Below are positions 22,641 through 34,390 of a stretch of 64,000 nt of DNA, piece after piece. Position numbers and translations under genes: made by a program. Every line of letters starts with the position of its first letter. Position 1 is the stretch's first letter. Source of the DNA: Erinaceus europaeus (lineage: Eukaryota > Chordata > Mammalia > Eulipotyphla > Erinaceidae); contig NC_080177.1 in NCBI RefSeq assembly GCF_950295315.1, positions 85,089,623 through 85,153,622 on the forward strand, read 5' to 3'. The notes beneath the pieces were generated by a model. That model saw only the letters and a program-made list of their open reading frames with translations. It did no database searches and had not been told where the DNA came from.

Positions 22641-22739
22641 ACTGAAAATGATGGCTATTATGAAATAACTTGCTTGTCTAACTGCATTAACTGCATAAAA
22701 AGTTATCCACAGGAGAAAACATGCTTTTCTCTTTGCAGG

Positions 22740-22960
22740 ATCAAGCCTTCTATTTAATAATTGTTGCTCCAGTGATTTTTGATGAGGAAAAGTCAATTTC
22801 ATAGAATCTTTTTCACAGCCTAATTTATTTGCAAATCAATTAAAATGACTCATGCAAGTTCTGGAACTATAGCATTAGTAAAATATAACTAATAATGAGT
22901 AGCTGTGGAAATTAGGCTAATTATAAAAATGAAAGTAGAAAAAAATTAAATGTATTACAG
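22740..22960. promoter_or_regulatory. Candidate regulatory element (AT-rich, clustered motifs)
   Basis: Unique block holding palindromic ATTTGCAAAT (22827-22836), a CAATTAA homeodomain-type core (22837-22843) and a perfect AP-1 consensus TGACTCA (22846-22852) within 26 bp, followed by several TAAT cores. There is no repeat character. That it is an enhancer is inference; nothing shows activity or conservation. Confidence 0.25.
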
Positions 22961-23026
22961 AAGTCTATATGAGTCTAGGGCATTTAGTTGTTGATCACAG
23001 GGACACAGCTTAAGTTAACGTCTTTC

Positions 23027-23092
23027 TTTTTCATCATTATTATAGAGACAGAGAAAAATGGGGTGAGGAAGGAGAAGGAGGCAGAGAGAGAA

Positions 23093-23125
<33 letters not shown>

Positions 23126-23246
23126 AGAGAGGACTGCAATCCTGCTCCACCACTCGTGAAGCTTCCTGCTGCAGGTGGGGACCAGGGGCTCAAGCCCATG
23201 ACCTCATGATGGTAACTTCTTGTACTCTCCTGGCCTCCACCAGCTC
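23027..23246 (-). mobile_element. SINE-B with expanded GA tract
   Basis: TTATTATAGAGACAGAG side, (GA)n at 23085-23125, CCACTCGTGAAGCTTCCTG body, GGCTCAAGCCCATG B box. Confidence 0.8.
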
Positions 23247-23321
23247 ATGCTAGCTTAAATATAAATGGAAGTTATTACAAGAATACTACAATATCTTACA
23301 GACAAAAGAAAACCACAATTC

Positions 23322-23602
23322 GGGAGCCAAGCAGTGGCTCATCGGGTTAAGTGCACGTGGCGCAAAGCTCAAGGACCAGCATAGGGATCCTGGTTCGAGC
23401 CCCGGCTCCCCACCTGCAGGGGAGTCGCTTCACAGGCGGTGAAGCAGGTCTGCAGGTGTCTGTCTTTCTCTCCCCCTCTCTGTCTTCCCCTCCTCTCTCC
23501 ATTTCTCTCTGTCCTATCCAACAACAATGACAGCAATAACAACAATAGTAACAACAACGATAATCAACAAGGGCAACAAAAGGGAAAATAAAATAAAATA
23601 AG
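23322..23602 (+). mobile_element. SINE-A, short form
   Basis: GGGAGCCAAGCAGTGGCTCA head, TGGTTCGAGCCCCGG B box, standard body, ending CAACAAGGGCAACAAAAGG and (AAAAT)n. Confidence 0.93.
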
Positions 23603-25540
23603 AAAATCATGATTTGAAGCATTAATAAGAGGACAGGTGTATACTTTCCACTTACTGGGTCATGAGCTAGGAATTAAGATGATTTAGTACTCATCTTGGT
23701 TTTGTGTTTACTAATATTTCCTCTCTTGTAATATTATTTCTCATATGTTAGAAGACTGACTTTAGTTGCCAAAGGTTGACATCCTCAGAAATCCACAACC
23801 TGACATTTCTGTAGAAATTAAAAGAAGATAATAGACTTCACTGAGGTTGGGTCAGATATGTCGTCCTGAATCCTTCCCTGTGGAAGCACTGGTGATGTCT
23901 GGGTAATTTCTCCAGGCTGTGTATCCGGTCTCAGCCCTGATTCCATGGACCGTTCCTGATCAGAGACTGTGGCCGTAGACTGCTGCACTTCAGTCTGTCA
24001 CTATTTCTCTGCAAGCTAATCCTCCCCCTCTTTCTTCCCCCTCTACTTTCATTCTCAAGACTTTCAGTGAAATAAGGAGTCACACAGCTTTGCAACCAGG
24101 AAGTGATCTTGCGTCTACACCGAAGGGTATCTGGTGAATAGATGCTCTATCATCTGCTACTTCACAGAAGCCAGCTGCAGTGGTAGCTAGATTAAATCAT
24201 TTTTGTTCTCTATGTCTATCTTTCTCTGCCCTTATTCCTTCCCTTCCTCCATTCTGGTCTCAGGGGCATCCCCTAAATAAATTAGTCTTACCCAGTTTAT
24301 ATCTCAGATTGTATTGTCAAGGAACCCCCAAATAAACTTCCCAGCACTTGACGGATCGTTTTATCAGGCAGTTGCTTCTCTCCTGGACTTTCTCCTTGTC
24401 ACAAGTCACAGCTAACCCTAAATCAGAGTGCTGCTGTTTGCCCTTTGCTCACCAATCCCAAACTTGGATGAGATGTCATGTCTTCTCTGTCTGTGTGATT
24501 CTCTGCGGTCTTGTGCTTTTAAAAGCCATGTGACCTTGATTACTGAAAATGTACAGTTATGTTGGGACAGTGTCACTGTATCCAAACTCATTACCCAGAT
24601 ACCTACTTGAAATCACTTGGTAGTCAAGTAGACATTTCAAAATCATCAAGCCCAAGGGAAAGTCCTCAATAACCCTGGATGTCAAGGCGGCTTTTTCCAA
24701 AAATCTTCCCCCATATCAATGCAAATAAATTCCAGTCTTCTACTTATTCAGGCTCTAAAGATTGTGTAAACTTTGAGACATCCTTAATACCCCCACATAG
24801 AGCAATAAATAGTTTTGAGATGGACACGATAGTTACTATCTTACTACCTCAAGTCTAGCAACCTGAATAATCCTAGCACTTGCCATCTCTACTTAGAGCT
24901 CTTCCCCTTGAGTTCCTGAAATGTATTTTCTAGACAAACTGATAGTGAGTCCTTGAAACACGAGTCAAATGCCACACTGAGCTCCTCAAGACCTCCTCCA
25001 ACTCCTTATTATAGCACTCAGAGGAAAAGTCAGAGTCCTTACAGTGGCCTACAAAAACAGACCTAATCTGATTCACTTTCTTTGATTACTGTAATCTGCC
25101 CCTCTTATTTCCGTCCTGCTTTCCTGGAATAAATCCAGCACATTCCCACAGATAAGAACGTATTTCAGACCTCCGTAAGTTTTACATGTGCTTACTCACG
25201 GCATCTAATCGAAGAAACCTTTCTGGGATACTGGTGGATAGCAACCTCCTCGTGTTCCTTTAACCTAGGTGGCAACTGTCATTGCATTTATCGTTTGATT
25301 ATATTGATTGTTCCTTGTCTCCTATCTTCAAATTTTTTTTTTTGTAGGTTTTGTGGGGGAGGGAGGACATTTTGCTGTTGACTTCCCCTAGATCCAGTAG
25401 CTCCAGGGTCTTGGCATGTAGGAACCTCTCAGCTTGTATTTATTAAGGGGACAAGCTGAGAATGAAGAGGACAGTTCCAAAATTTAGTCACTGAATTTGT
25501 GATGTAATAGGGAGAAGGGGTATTATTATTACTATCATTA
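23603..25540. other. Long repeat-poor stretch
   Basis: Almost 2 kb with no recognised repeat besides a T run at 25328. No exon recognised. Two overlapping short plus frames (24348-24610) show no domain. Confidence 0.4.
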
Positions 25541-26180
25541 TTATTATTACTTTTAAAATAATTTTTTTGCTGGGAAGGTTAATGGTTTACAATCAGCAAT
25601 AAAATACAGCAACAAAAACCAAAATACAGTAGTTGGTACATGTATAACATTTCTCAGTTTTTCACATAACAATTAAAGCCCCACTAGGTCCTCCTCTGCC
25701 ATCCTGTTCCAGGACCTGAGCCCTCCTCCCAATCCCTGAATCCTTTACTTTAATGCAATACACCAAACCCAGTCCAAGTTCTGCTTTGTGTTTTCTAATA
25801 TTTCAACTTCTTTTTAAAAATTTATTATTGGTAATATAATAATGATTGACAAGATTTTGGGATAAGTGGGGTACAATTCCTACCACTAGAGAGTTCTGTG
25901 TCCCATTCCCTCCATTGGAAGCTTCCCTATTCTTTACCCTTCTGGGAGTCTGGACCTAAATTCTTTATGGGGAGCAGAAAGTGGGACTTCTGGCTTCTGT
26001 AACTGCTTCCCTGCTGGACATGGTGTTGGCAGGTGGATCCACACCCCCCAGCCTGCTTTTATCTCTCCCTAGTGGGGCAGGGCTCTGGGGAGGTGGGATG
26101 AAGGGGTTCTTTTGGATGGAATCTGGAACACAAGGCTTCAGGTAATCAGTGCAAACTGTGCCCTGTCTCATCCTGGTACC
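25541..26180 (-). mobile_element. L1 3'UTR, two adjoining segments
   Basis: 25557-25800 matches the distal 3'UTR block (GTACATGTATAACATTTCTC, CCAGGACCTGAGCCCTCC). 25815-26110 matches the proximal block (TTCTGTGTCCCATTCCCTCC, TTTATGGGGAGCAGAAAGTG, CTAGTGGGGCAGGGCTCTGG). Their order differs from the intact copies, so these are two insertions or a rearranged one. Confidence 0.7.
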
Positions 26181-26514
26181 CACTTGACCTTTTTCCTATT
26201 GCAGGAATTTGGGCAGATGTGGCCTTGCTCCTCAGAGCTGCACAAGCACCCAGTGTGCCCTGGCAGTGCAGTGCAGGAAATGACCATGTAAAGTCACAGT
26301 TCATTCTGGCTTGAAATGGAGAGGAACTTTTCTCTGAGACAAGATAGAGAAGATTTTAAGTAGTATAGAAATAACGGCTTCAAGATCACAACTACATAAA
26401 TAATAATTTAAGTATTGTGCCCAAGATGGTTTATACATTAATGTCATCTTTAAATTCATTTCACTTTCAAAAGTTTTTTTGACATTTTTTTCACAAATGC
26501 ATCCCTTGTAACTT
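26181..26514. other. Unrecognised DNA
   Basis: Nothing supported. Confidence 0.35.
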
Positions 26515-26705
26515 TTTTTCAGTTTCTTTATTGGAGGATTAATGGTTTATAGTCAACATTAAGATGCAATAGTTTGTACATGTGTAACAATTCCTAGCTT
26601 TCCACATTTCTGTTCAACCTCCGCTAGGTCCTCTCTGCCATCATATTTCAGGATCTGAGCCCTCCCGCACCCCAGAGTCTTTGTCCAATGCACCAACTGT
26701 AACCA
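26515..26705 (-). mobile_element. L1 3'UTR fragment
   Basis: TTATTGGAGGATTAATGGTT, GTACATGTGTAACAATTCC and CCCCAGAGTCTTTGTCCAAT parallel 25560-25750 and the young L1 3'UTR near 36580-36700. Confidence 0.65.
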
Positions 26706-28045
26706 TCCCTTTTATTTTATCTGAATTAAAAACTGATCATTGATAGATATTAATAAAACTCAGTAGGTAGTGACAAGAAATACACTAAAAAAATTCAGAT
26801 GACTCTATGAAATTGTAATTTAAAAATAAATCTTCTTTTTTAATCTCTCTATGTTTCTTACATCAAAATGTTGCAATCAACCCATTGGATCATTATGAAA
26901 ACTGGATTAACATCCATCTGTCTTTTTTATTAGAATTTTGCTGAGTTTCTCAAATCAAGCAAAATTTAATAAATCTTTTCAAGACTTAATAAAAGAACAG
27001 AAGATTTATACATCTAATAAAAAATTTATTCAGTTTCCATGTTTTTATTTAATTTGCTTCCATATGTCTTCTTATCACCTATTAGATAGCATTTTGTTTC
27101 TTAAGATCCAGAGGATAAAAAAATCACTTCTAAAATGATTTTGATAGAAAAAACTATAGATTTCTCAAGCATTCCATATGTCTTTCCTTTCAAAATGCAG
27201 TGGATTCAAGAGCCACTTGTATGATCTGCTGGACTTCAGATTAATTTTGTGATTTAACAGTTTATTCATAATTCACATAGGCATTCCTCCAAGAGGTTCC
27301 AAAGAATGGACTACAATGAAACTTTTCAAGATGCACTGGAAATTCATTTCTCTGCTAAACCACACAACTTGGACCTTACCTCATTTTTGGTTTTAGTAGC
27401 AGAATCTAGCTGATGACTGTTTCATAGTGTGTCAAATGAGCTGTAACCCTTCCTTTCTCCAGGAGAAATAAGTATGGATCTCGTGTAAAAGCTCTTTTGA
27501 GTATTGGTAGCTCATCAATTAAGAAGTCAGAACAACTCAAAGAGAGTTTGCTCTTTTGTAAGGTTTGCTCTTGACTGTTAATTAGACTGTGCTGATTCTG
27601 GTATAAACACCTGAAGATTTGAGCAAAGAGAATAGTTTTGCTTTATGAGGAAAATGTTAGGTGACTGGGATCATACTAATTTTTCAAATCCTTGAGAACA
27701 GGAAGAAAGGTTTTTAACTTGAAGTAACAAGTGCATTTCCCTAGAACACTGATCTAGGCCTTGATGCACCTGTCAAGATAGCTCTTTCTCTAGCCCTTTC
27801 CTCATTCAACTTGTTGCATGACCTTGAACAAACCATTTAATCTTGTTGACTCTTATATTCTTTCTCATAATATATAAAACACGTTTACCAAGAAGCCTCA
27901 CTCAGCTTTAATATTGGCAGTTGTAACACATAAGTACTTGGCTATGTTCCTGTCAGTGCATGATCTCCAAAACATCATGTTAATAATAAATTCTAAACTC
28001 AAATTATCCAAGGATAGTTGGTGTTTGTCAAATATGAATATTTGT
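26706..28045. other. Repeat-poor stretch, possible conserved non-coding DNA
   Basis: 1.3 kb of unique AT-rich DNA. 27190-27620 in particular looks undecayed by repeats, but no exon structure is visible. Confidence 0.4.
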
Positions 28046-28047
28046 AG

Positions 28048-28233
28048 TAAGGGGTGACTCCCCTGGTCAAGCACATATCACAGTGCAGAAGTACCCAAGT
28101 TTAAGCCCCTGCTCCCCACTTGCAGGGGGGAAGCTTCACAGGTGGTAAAGCAGAGCTGAAGGTGTCTCTCTGTATCTCTCCCTCTCAATCTCCCTTCCCC
28201 TCTCAATTCCTCTTTCTATCCAATAATGAATAA
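28048..28233 (+). mobile_element. SINE-B
   Basis: GACTCCCCTGGTCAAGCACA head, AGTTTAAGCCCCTG B box, GGGGGGAAGCTTCACAGG body, CTATCCAATAATGAATAAG end. Confidence 0.85.
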
Positions 28234-28268
28234 GTAAAAATATTTAAATACATATCTGTACTAATTTT

Positions 28269-28409
28269 GGGGCAGGGGTAGATAGCATAATGGGGATGCA
28301 AAGAGACTCTTATGCCAGAAACTTCAAAGTCCCAGGTTCAATCCATCACACAACCATAAGCCTGAACTGAACAGTGCTTTGGTAAAAAAAAAAAAAAAAA
28401 AAAAAAAAA
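28269..28409 (+). mobile_element. SINE-C with pure poly(A) tail
   Basis: GGGGCAGGGGTAGATAGCAT head, AGGTTCAATCC B box, AACAGTGCTTTGG end, then an uninterrupted A run of about 24 bases, suggesting youth or recent tail expansion. Confidence 0.9.
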
Positions 28410-28597
28410 GTCTTAACACAAACACATGAGAATATCAAGATGACAAAAGTGCTTCTGGGAGATAACTGTCAGATGATGAGGTGCGTCTGCGTGTGCTGGA
28501 AGGTCCTGGCTGATGTCGGGGACCAGAATGGTGTTCTGGCTTCTTGCTTCTTCTCCTGCGCAACTCTCATATGGAGAAGATAAAAAATTAACTCTTG

Positions 28598-28855
28598 TGA
28601 GTCAGGCGGTAGCCCAGTGGGTTAAGCACATATGGCATGAAGTGCAAGGCGTGGTGTGAGGATCCCGGTTTGGAAGGGTAGATAGCATCATGGTTATGCA
28701 AACAGACTTTCATGCCTGAGGCTCCAAAGTCCCAGGTTCAATCCCCCACATCACCATAAGCCAGAGCTGAGCAGTGCTCTGGTGTTTCTCTCTGTGTCTC
28801 TCTCTGTCTGCATCTCTCTCAAAAATAAAAATAAATAAAATATTAAAAAAAGATT
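28598..28855 (+). mobile_element. Chimeric SINE: SINE-A head joined to SINE-C
   Basis: 28598-28672 is a SINE-A head (GAGTCAGGCGGTAGCCCAG through GGATCCCGGTTTG) that stops inside the B box. At 28673 a complete SINE-C starts (GGGTAGATAGCATCATGG ... GAGCAGTGCTCTGG) followed by a CT-rich part and an A-rich tail. No SINE-A 3' half follows. Either a template switch made a chimera, or a SINE-C inserted and the rest was lost. Confidence 0.75.
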
Positions 28856-29148
28856 TATTGGAACTGATGCTACACTGAAATATTTTCAATTTTTACTTAG
28901 TTACTAATGCCATGGATAGACCAGACAGTATACGCTAAGTGACGACATTTTCTATAATGGTGAAGAAAAGTCTTCATTCTGTTTAAGTCTTTATTCTATT
29001 TAAGTGTTCTTTATAACAATTTTCCTCTCTAGTCCTCAATTGTTAAAAAATATTAAACTGTGTGTTATTAGGTTACTTTTATAGTGGGTTGCCAGGGCAG
29101 GCTATGTGAAGTGCTGTGTGCAGAGGACAGTTCTCTGGTGTGGAGGAA

Positions 29149-30413
29149 ACACACACACACACTCACACACACAGACACTCACACACCTACCACAGACACT
29201 CACACACACAGAGACACTCACACACATACACTCACACACACAGACACACTCACACATACAGACACACACACACTCACACACAGACACACACACTCACACA
29301 CACACACTCACACTCACACACAGACACACACACTCACACACAGACACTCACACACACAGACACACTCACACACACAGACACACACACCCCCACACACACA
29401 CTCACACACAGACACACACACTCACACACACACTCACGCACAGACACACTCACACACAGACACACACACCCACACAAACACTCACACACAGACACACACA
29501 CTCACACACACACTCACACACAGACACACACACTCACACACAGACACACACACTCACACACACACTCACACACAGACACACACACTCACACACAGACACC
29601 CACACACAGACACACACTCACACACACACTCACACACAGACACACACTCACAGACACTCACACAGACACACTCACATACAGACACTCACACACAGACACA
29701 CTCACACACTCTCACACAGACACTCACACAGTCACACACACTCACACACAGACACACTCACACACACACACAGACACTCACACTCACACACACACAGACA
29801 CACTCACACACTCTCACACAGACACTCACACACTCACACAGTCACACACACTCACACACAGACACACTCACACACACACTCACACAGACACTCACACTCA
29901 CACACACACAGACACACTCACACACTCTCACACAGATACTCACACACTCACACAGTCACACACACTCACACACAGACACACTCACACACACACTCACACA
30001 GACACACTCACACTCACACACACACATAGACACTCACACAGACACACTCACACACAGACACTCAAACACCCACCACACACACACACAAACACACACAGAC
30101 ACACACTCACACACACACTCACACACAGACACACACACTCACACACAGACACTCACATACAGACACACACACTCACACACACACTCACACACAGACACAC
30201 ACTCACAGACACTCACACAGACACACTCACATACAGACACTCACACACAGACACACTCACACACACTCACACACAGACACACACAGACACAGATACACAC
30301 ACTCACACACACACTCACACACACACACACACACACTCACACACATACACACACTCGCACACACATCACACACACAGACACACACACACACTCACACACA
30401 CACACACACACCT
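29149..30413. repeat. 1.26-kb CA-rich complex microsatellite
   Basis: Almost only A and C on the plus strand, punctuated by regular GACA and CTCA variants. Larger blocks repeat: CTCTCACACAGA occurs at about 29709, 29811 and 29925, and a block of roughly 100 bp at 29600-29705 recurs at about 30160-30262. All three plus frames stay open because the repeat lacks stop triplets; they encode His/Thr/Ser/Gln runs and are not genes. Confidence 0.97.
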
Positions 30414-31090
30414 TACCCCCAGATCCTGCCAGGTCAAGGCCGCTCCTGCATGTCTGAGTGGCCAGTGCCCTCACAGGCTGCAAGACGTCCTTCACGGCCT
30501 CTCATTTGGGTGAACACAAGAGGGGTCACTTGTCCCCAGTTCAAGGAACAAGTCACTTAGTTACTTAAATATTGTCAGCTGTCCATTCAAGATGCAAGTC
30601 AGTGAAAAAACAAAGGGAACATCTAACTGAGCATTCAGTTCTTACCTAGGGTTGGCAAAATAGTTCTCATTTTTCAACTGGTCATGCCGAGACGACAGTG
30701 TGTCTAATTTAGTTTGTGTACAGAACACTGCATGGGGGAAAGAATGCCTTTATCTTTGCTAATACTGTAAGCACTCATGCCAGTTTAACAGGCAGTGATA
30801 TTGTTCAGCCAGAGGACAAAGATTATCGCATTCATAGATTATTTGTGAGAGATAATCTGCTAGACAGTTTGTAGTTCACATCTGGTAGGGATACCATCAT
30901 CCTGATCAAAATCAGGAGCTCATCTCAATGCAGAAATTTCCACCATGAACCTTGGTCCCTTGTTTCTTTTGTTTGTCAAAGGAAACTTGCAGATTTCTTT
31001 CTGGGTGTTAGAGTGGATCTGCGGAACACGTTTGATACAATCTGCTCTATATTCTCCCTGTTTATGCCTTTCAGTTATCCCCCCCCCCCC
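30414..31090. other. Unrecognised DNA
   Basis: Unique sequence ending in a C run (31080-31090) beside Vingi copy 2. Nothing supported. Confidence 0.4.
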
Positions 31091-31096
31091 ATTATG

Positions 31097-31900
31097 CTTC
31101 TTCTTCTAGCGTTTGCCCTTCTTCCGTAGCCAGTCAACAGCATTAGGTGGAGCCTGATGTCAAGTTTCGAGACCTCCTTTGAATCTGGAGAGGTGGCAGT
31201 CGTTGACTATGTGGGTCACAGTCTGTCTGGAGCCCCAGGGGCAGTTCGGGTCGTCTCTGGCTCCCCAGCGATGGAACATAGCGGCGCACCGGCCATGGCC
31301 TGTTCGATAGCGATGGAGGAGGGCCCGATCATAACGTGCTAGGTCAAAGCCGGGTTGACGCTCGCAGGGGTCTGTGATGAGGTGTTTGTTCTTGACCTCA
31401 GCTGACTGCCAACTCTGTTTCCAAGAGTCTGGAACAGAGAAGTTCAGTGTAGGCGTAGGGGACCAGATTGGGTGACGAGACGTCAAGCGTCGGACAGGGT
31501 GGGCGAAGATCTCCGCGTATATTGGCAGGTCCGGTCGAGTGTAGACGTGGGAAATGAACTTAGATGATGCCGCATCCCGACGAATATCTGGCGGGGCGAT
31601 GTTGCTGAGAACTGGCAGCCATGGAACCGGGGTGGGATGGATGGTTCCAGAAATGATCCTCATGGAGGAATATAATTTGGAATCGACCAAGTGGACATGG
31701 GGGCTACGGAACCATCCTGGGGCACAGTATTCTGCAGTGGAATAGCAGAATGCCAGAGAGGATGATCGCAGTGTGGAAGCGCTCGCGCCCCATGAGGAGC
31801 TGGCCAGTCTTGCAATGATGTGATTCCTCGCGCCCACCTTTGCTGCAGTTTTTATGAGATGTTCGTGAAATGACAGAGTGCGATCGAGAGTAATGCCGAG
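31097..31900 (-). mobile_element. Vingi-type retrotransposon, 5'-truncated (copy 2)
   Basis: Same family and 3' end (CTAGAAGAAGAAG) as copy 1, shorter at the 5' side. Flanked by ATTATG at 31091-31096 and 31901-31906, a 6-bp target duplication. Over the shared 0.8 kb the copies differ by roughly 2-3% by eye, so both are young relative to the SINE-D and old L1 relics. Confidence 0.8.
31160..31900 (-). pseudogene. Vingi reverse transcriptase, C-terminal fragment
   Basis: Uninterrupted frame of about 246 codons covering the region after the YADD motif (absent here): thumb, STAEYCAPGW, and the C-terminal cysteine/histidine motif (CPWG instead of CPCG, losing one cysteine seen in copy 1). It lacks the catalytic aspartates and any start, so it is inactive. 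The Cys-to-Trp change would disrupt a metal site if that site is real. Confidence 0.8.
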
Positions 31901-31906
31901 ATTATG

Positions 31907-32570
31907 TTAGGAAAACATTTCACTGGTTAATTTAAGGCCCCTCTAAGCCAAGGGCTAAATATTCAAGTGAACCCTTTGAACTAAGTATTCAAGTAAACTG
32001 TTCAAACTGAAACATTCGATCCAAAAATCTCAGTGTCCTTCTGTTGATGAATTGGATGAGTCCAAGCACTGTGTGTTCTTACATGGAAGAACACCCCCAC
32101 AAAGCCGTGTTCTTATTCCAGAGGGTTAAGGTGTTTACCTCCCAGGTGGGGCTGTGCCCTTGTCCTGGCTGGAACATACTGGTGGCAACAGTGTTCAGAC
32201 CCCTAACAGACTAAGAATTGGTGGACACTGCTGTGGGGGGAAGTGACCCTCCCTTTGGAGAGCAAGTCTATTAGGCTTGATTCTAGAATCACAAGCAGAG
32301 GGACATAGTTATCTACAGCGAGTGAGAAGGGGGTACATAGCTTCTGCCACCAAAAGGGGGGATCCAGGCAGGCTTACCAAGATGAAAGTCGGCTTCACTC
32401 CAATATAGACACAAAGACATATAGCATATAGACATTCTAAGCTCAGAATCCCATTCCTTCCGAATTAAAGCCGTTAACATTAACAGAACAGGTTTAATAT
32501 TAATTTCTGTAAATAGCACATTGAAGATTCAGGCCTGGTTTTCAACTGTGTATTTACTATGACCACGCAA
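31907..32570. other. Unrecognised DNA
   Basis: Unique sequence, no gene supported. Confidence 0.4.
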
Positions 32571-32585
32571 GAATGGAGATTTAAT

Positions 32586-32813
32586 TTTCCCTTTTGTTGT
32601 CCTTGTTGTTTTATTGTTGTTGGATAGGTGAGAGAGAAATGGAGAGAAGAGAGGAAGACAGAGAATGGGAGAGAAAGACAGACACCTGCAGACCTGCTTC
32701 ACCGCCTGTGAAGCGACTCCCCTGCAGGTGGGGAGCTGGGAGCTCAAACCGGGATCCTTACGCCGTTCCTTTGTGCCACCTGCGCTTAACCGCTGCACTA
32801 CCGCCTGACTCCC
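32586..32813 (-). mobile_element. SINE-A, short form
   Basis: Flanks GAATGGAGATTTAAT and GAATGGAGATTAAAT give a near-perfect target duplication. CCTTTTGTTGTCCTTG, TGGATAGGTGAGAGAG, GTGAAGCGACTCCCCTGC, and CACTACCGCCTGACTCCC head. Confidence 0.93.
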
Positions 32814-32898
32814 GAATGGAGATTAAATTATGATTGATATAATTTCTCTGGTTTTCTAAAATGAAATTAAAATGTAAGTCCCTCTCTTTTCATTTTCA

Positions 32899-32991
32899 AA
32901 AAAATATATTTTTATTAATTATTTATAGAGACAGAGAAATTGAGATGGGAGAGGGTACATAGAGGGAGAGAGAGACACCTTCAGATCTGCT
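32899..32991 (-). mobile_element. SINE-B 3' half, truncated by a SINE-A
   Basis: TTTATTAATTATTTATAGAG, GAGAGAGAGACACCTTCAG then an abrupt stop at the neighbouring SINE-A T run. Confidence 0.65.
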
Positions 32992-33340
32992 TTTTTTTTT
33001 CTTATCTTTTCTAGGGTTATTGCTGGGGCTCAGTGCTTGCACTACAAATCCACTGCTCCTGGAGGCCATTTTTTCCCTTTCGTTGCCACTGTTGTTTTAT
33101 CATTGTTGTGGTTATTATTGTTGTTGTTATTGATGTCATTTTCTTGGATAGAACAGAGAGAAATGGAGAGAGGAGGGGAAGACAGAGAGGGGGAAAGAAA
33201 GATAGACACCTGCAGACCTACTTCACCGCCTGGGAAGTGAACTCCCTGTAGGTGAGGAACTGGGGGCTCGAACTGGGATCCATAGCTGTCCCTTGAGCTT
33301 TGTACCATATGCGCTTAACCTTCTGTTATGCTACTGTCCA
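32992..33340 (-). mobile_element. SINE-A, long form
   Basis: TTTTCTAGGGTTATTGCTGG...CTCCTGGAGGCC extension, GTTGTTATTGATGTCATT segment, GAACAGAGAGAAATGGAG, diverged body and GGCTCGAACTGGG B box. Confidence 0.9.
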
Positions 33341-33344
33341 CACC

Positions 33345-33890
33345 CCCCAGATCTCCTTCTATGCTACCATGAAGCCATCCTGACTTCCCTGGGCAGACGC
33401 CCTCACCCATGTGTCCTGTAGCCTCCCCTCCCCAGAGCCCTGCCCCACTAGGGACAGACAGACACAGGCTGGGGGTGTGGATCCACCTGTCAACACCCAT
33501 GTCCAGTGGAGAAGCAACCACAGAAGCCACAACTCCCACCTTCTGCTCCCCATAAGGAATTTGGGTCCATTCTCTTAGAGGGAGAGAAATGTTAGGGAGT
33601 GATAACCAGTGAGCTCTGAACCCCAGTTACATCAGGACTTAGAAAAAGAGGGCAAAAAGGACACTAAGAAGTAGTCACAGGTGTGACTTATAAAGGAAGA
33701 GAAAACTGGACCATAGGGAAAAAATGGCCAAATATATATATATATCAACCCTTATCTGTGACCTTGGGAGAACTACTGCAGTTTCCAGTGGAGGGAATGG
33801 GGACACAGAGCTCTGGTGGTGGGAACCGTGTAGCATTATACCCCTGTTATCTTATAAATTTATCAATCATTATTAAATCATTAGCAAAAA
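33345..33890 (+). mobile_element. L1 3'UTR, plus orientation
   Basis: Same blocks as 11795-12424 (GGGACAGACAGACACAGGCT, CTTCTGCTCCCCATAAGGAA, CTGTGACCTTGGGAGAACTA), ending TCATTATTAAATCATTAGC. 5'-truncated within the 3'UTR. Confidence 0.8.
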
Positions 33891-33896
33891 ATTAAA

Positions 33897-34377
33897 TAGA
33901 TATTGTAGTGACTGTGAGAAATAGGAAGTCATATCAAAACGTGTGTATAAATGAACAATTATAATGTTAAAATATTGGGTCATTGTAAAAGTCAAGTCAT
34001 ATTTTTTCTAAGTTATTCTAGCAAAAATGCATCATGACTTTTCCAACAACCCAATAATTAAACTGCCGGGTTGAATTACAGTGGTAAGTACCTTTCACAT
34101 AAATATTCAAAATGCAGAGCTACGATTCATCAAAATTTATGAATCTTATAACAATTGTGACGGTTATCACTTCTGAATTTTAAGTGAATTGGGAGCCTGA
34201 AAGTGTTTAGATGTACGGCTGGCACTTGCCAAAGGCCAAGGCCAGGCCACTTGTACTGAGTCTCCTCTAGTGTTGACATTTTGGGTTGAAGAGGTGATGG
34301 GGTCTAGCTCACCCCACTCAGAGTGCTGGTTCTGACTGCACTTCATCACCATGCTGATCTGAAAAACAGAAGCTCAA
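33897..34377. other. Unrecognised DNA
   Basis: Unique. 34190-34350 is GC-richer and undecayed in appearance; no frame of note. Confidence 0.4.
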
Positions 34378-34390
34378 AATTCACAATATC

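Noticed and set aside
29084..30513. Three overlapping plus-strand open frames of 300-465 codons (His/Thr/Ser-rich)
   Set aside because: They result from a CA/GACA/CTCA array that contains no stop triplet in any frame; there is no codon bias, domain or gene structure.
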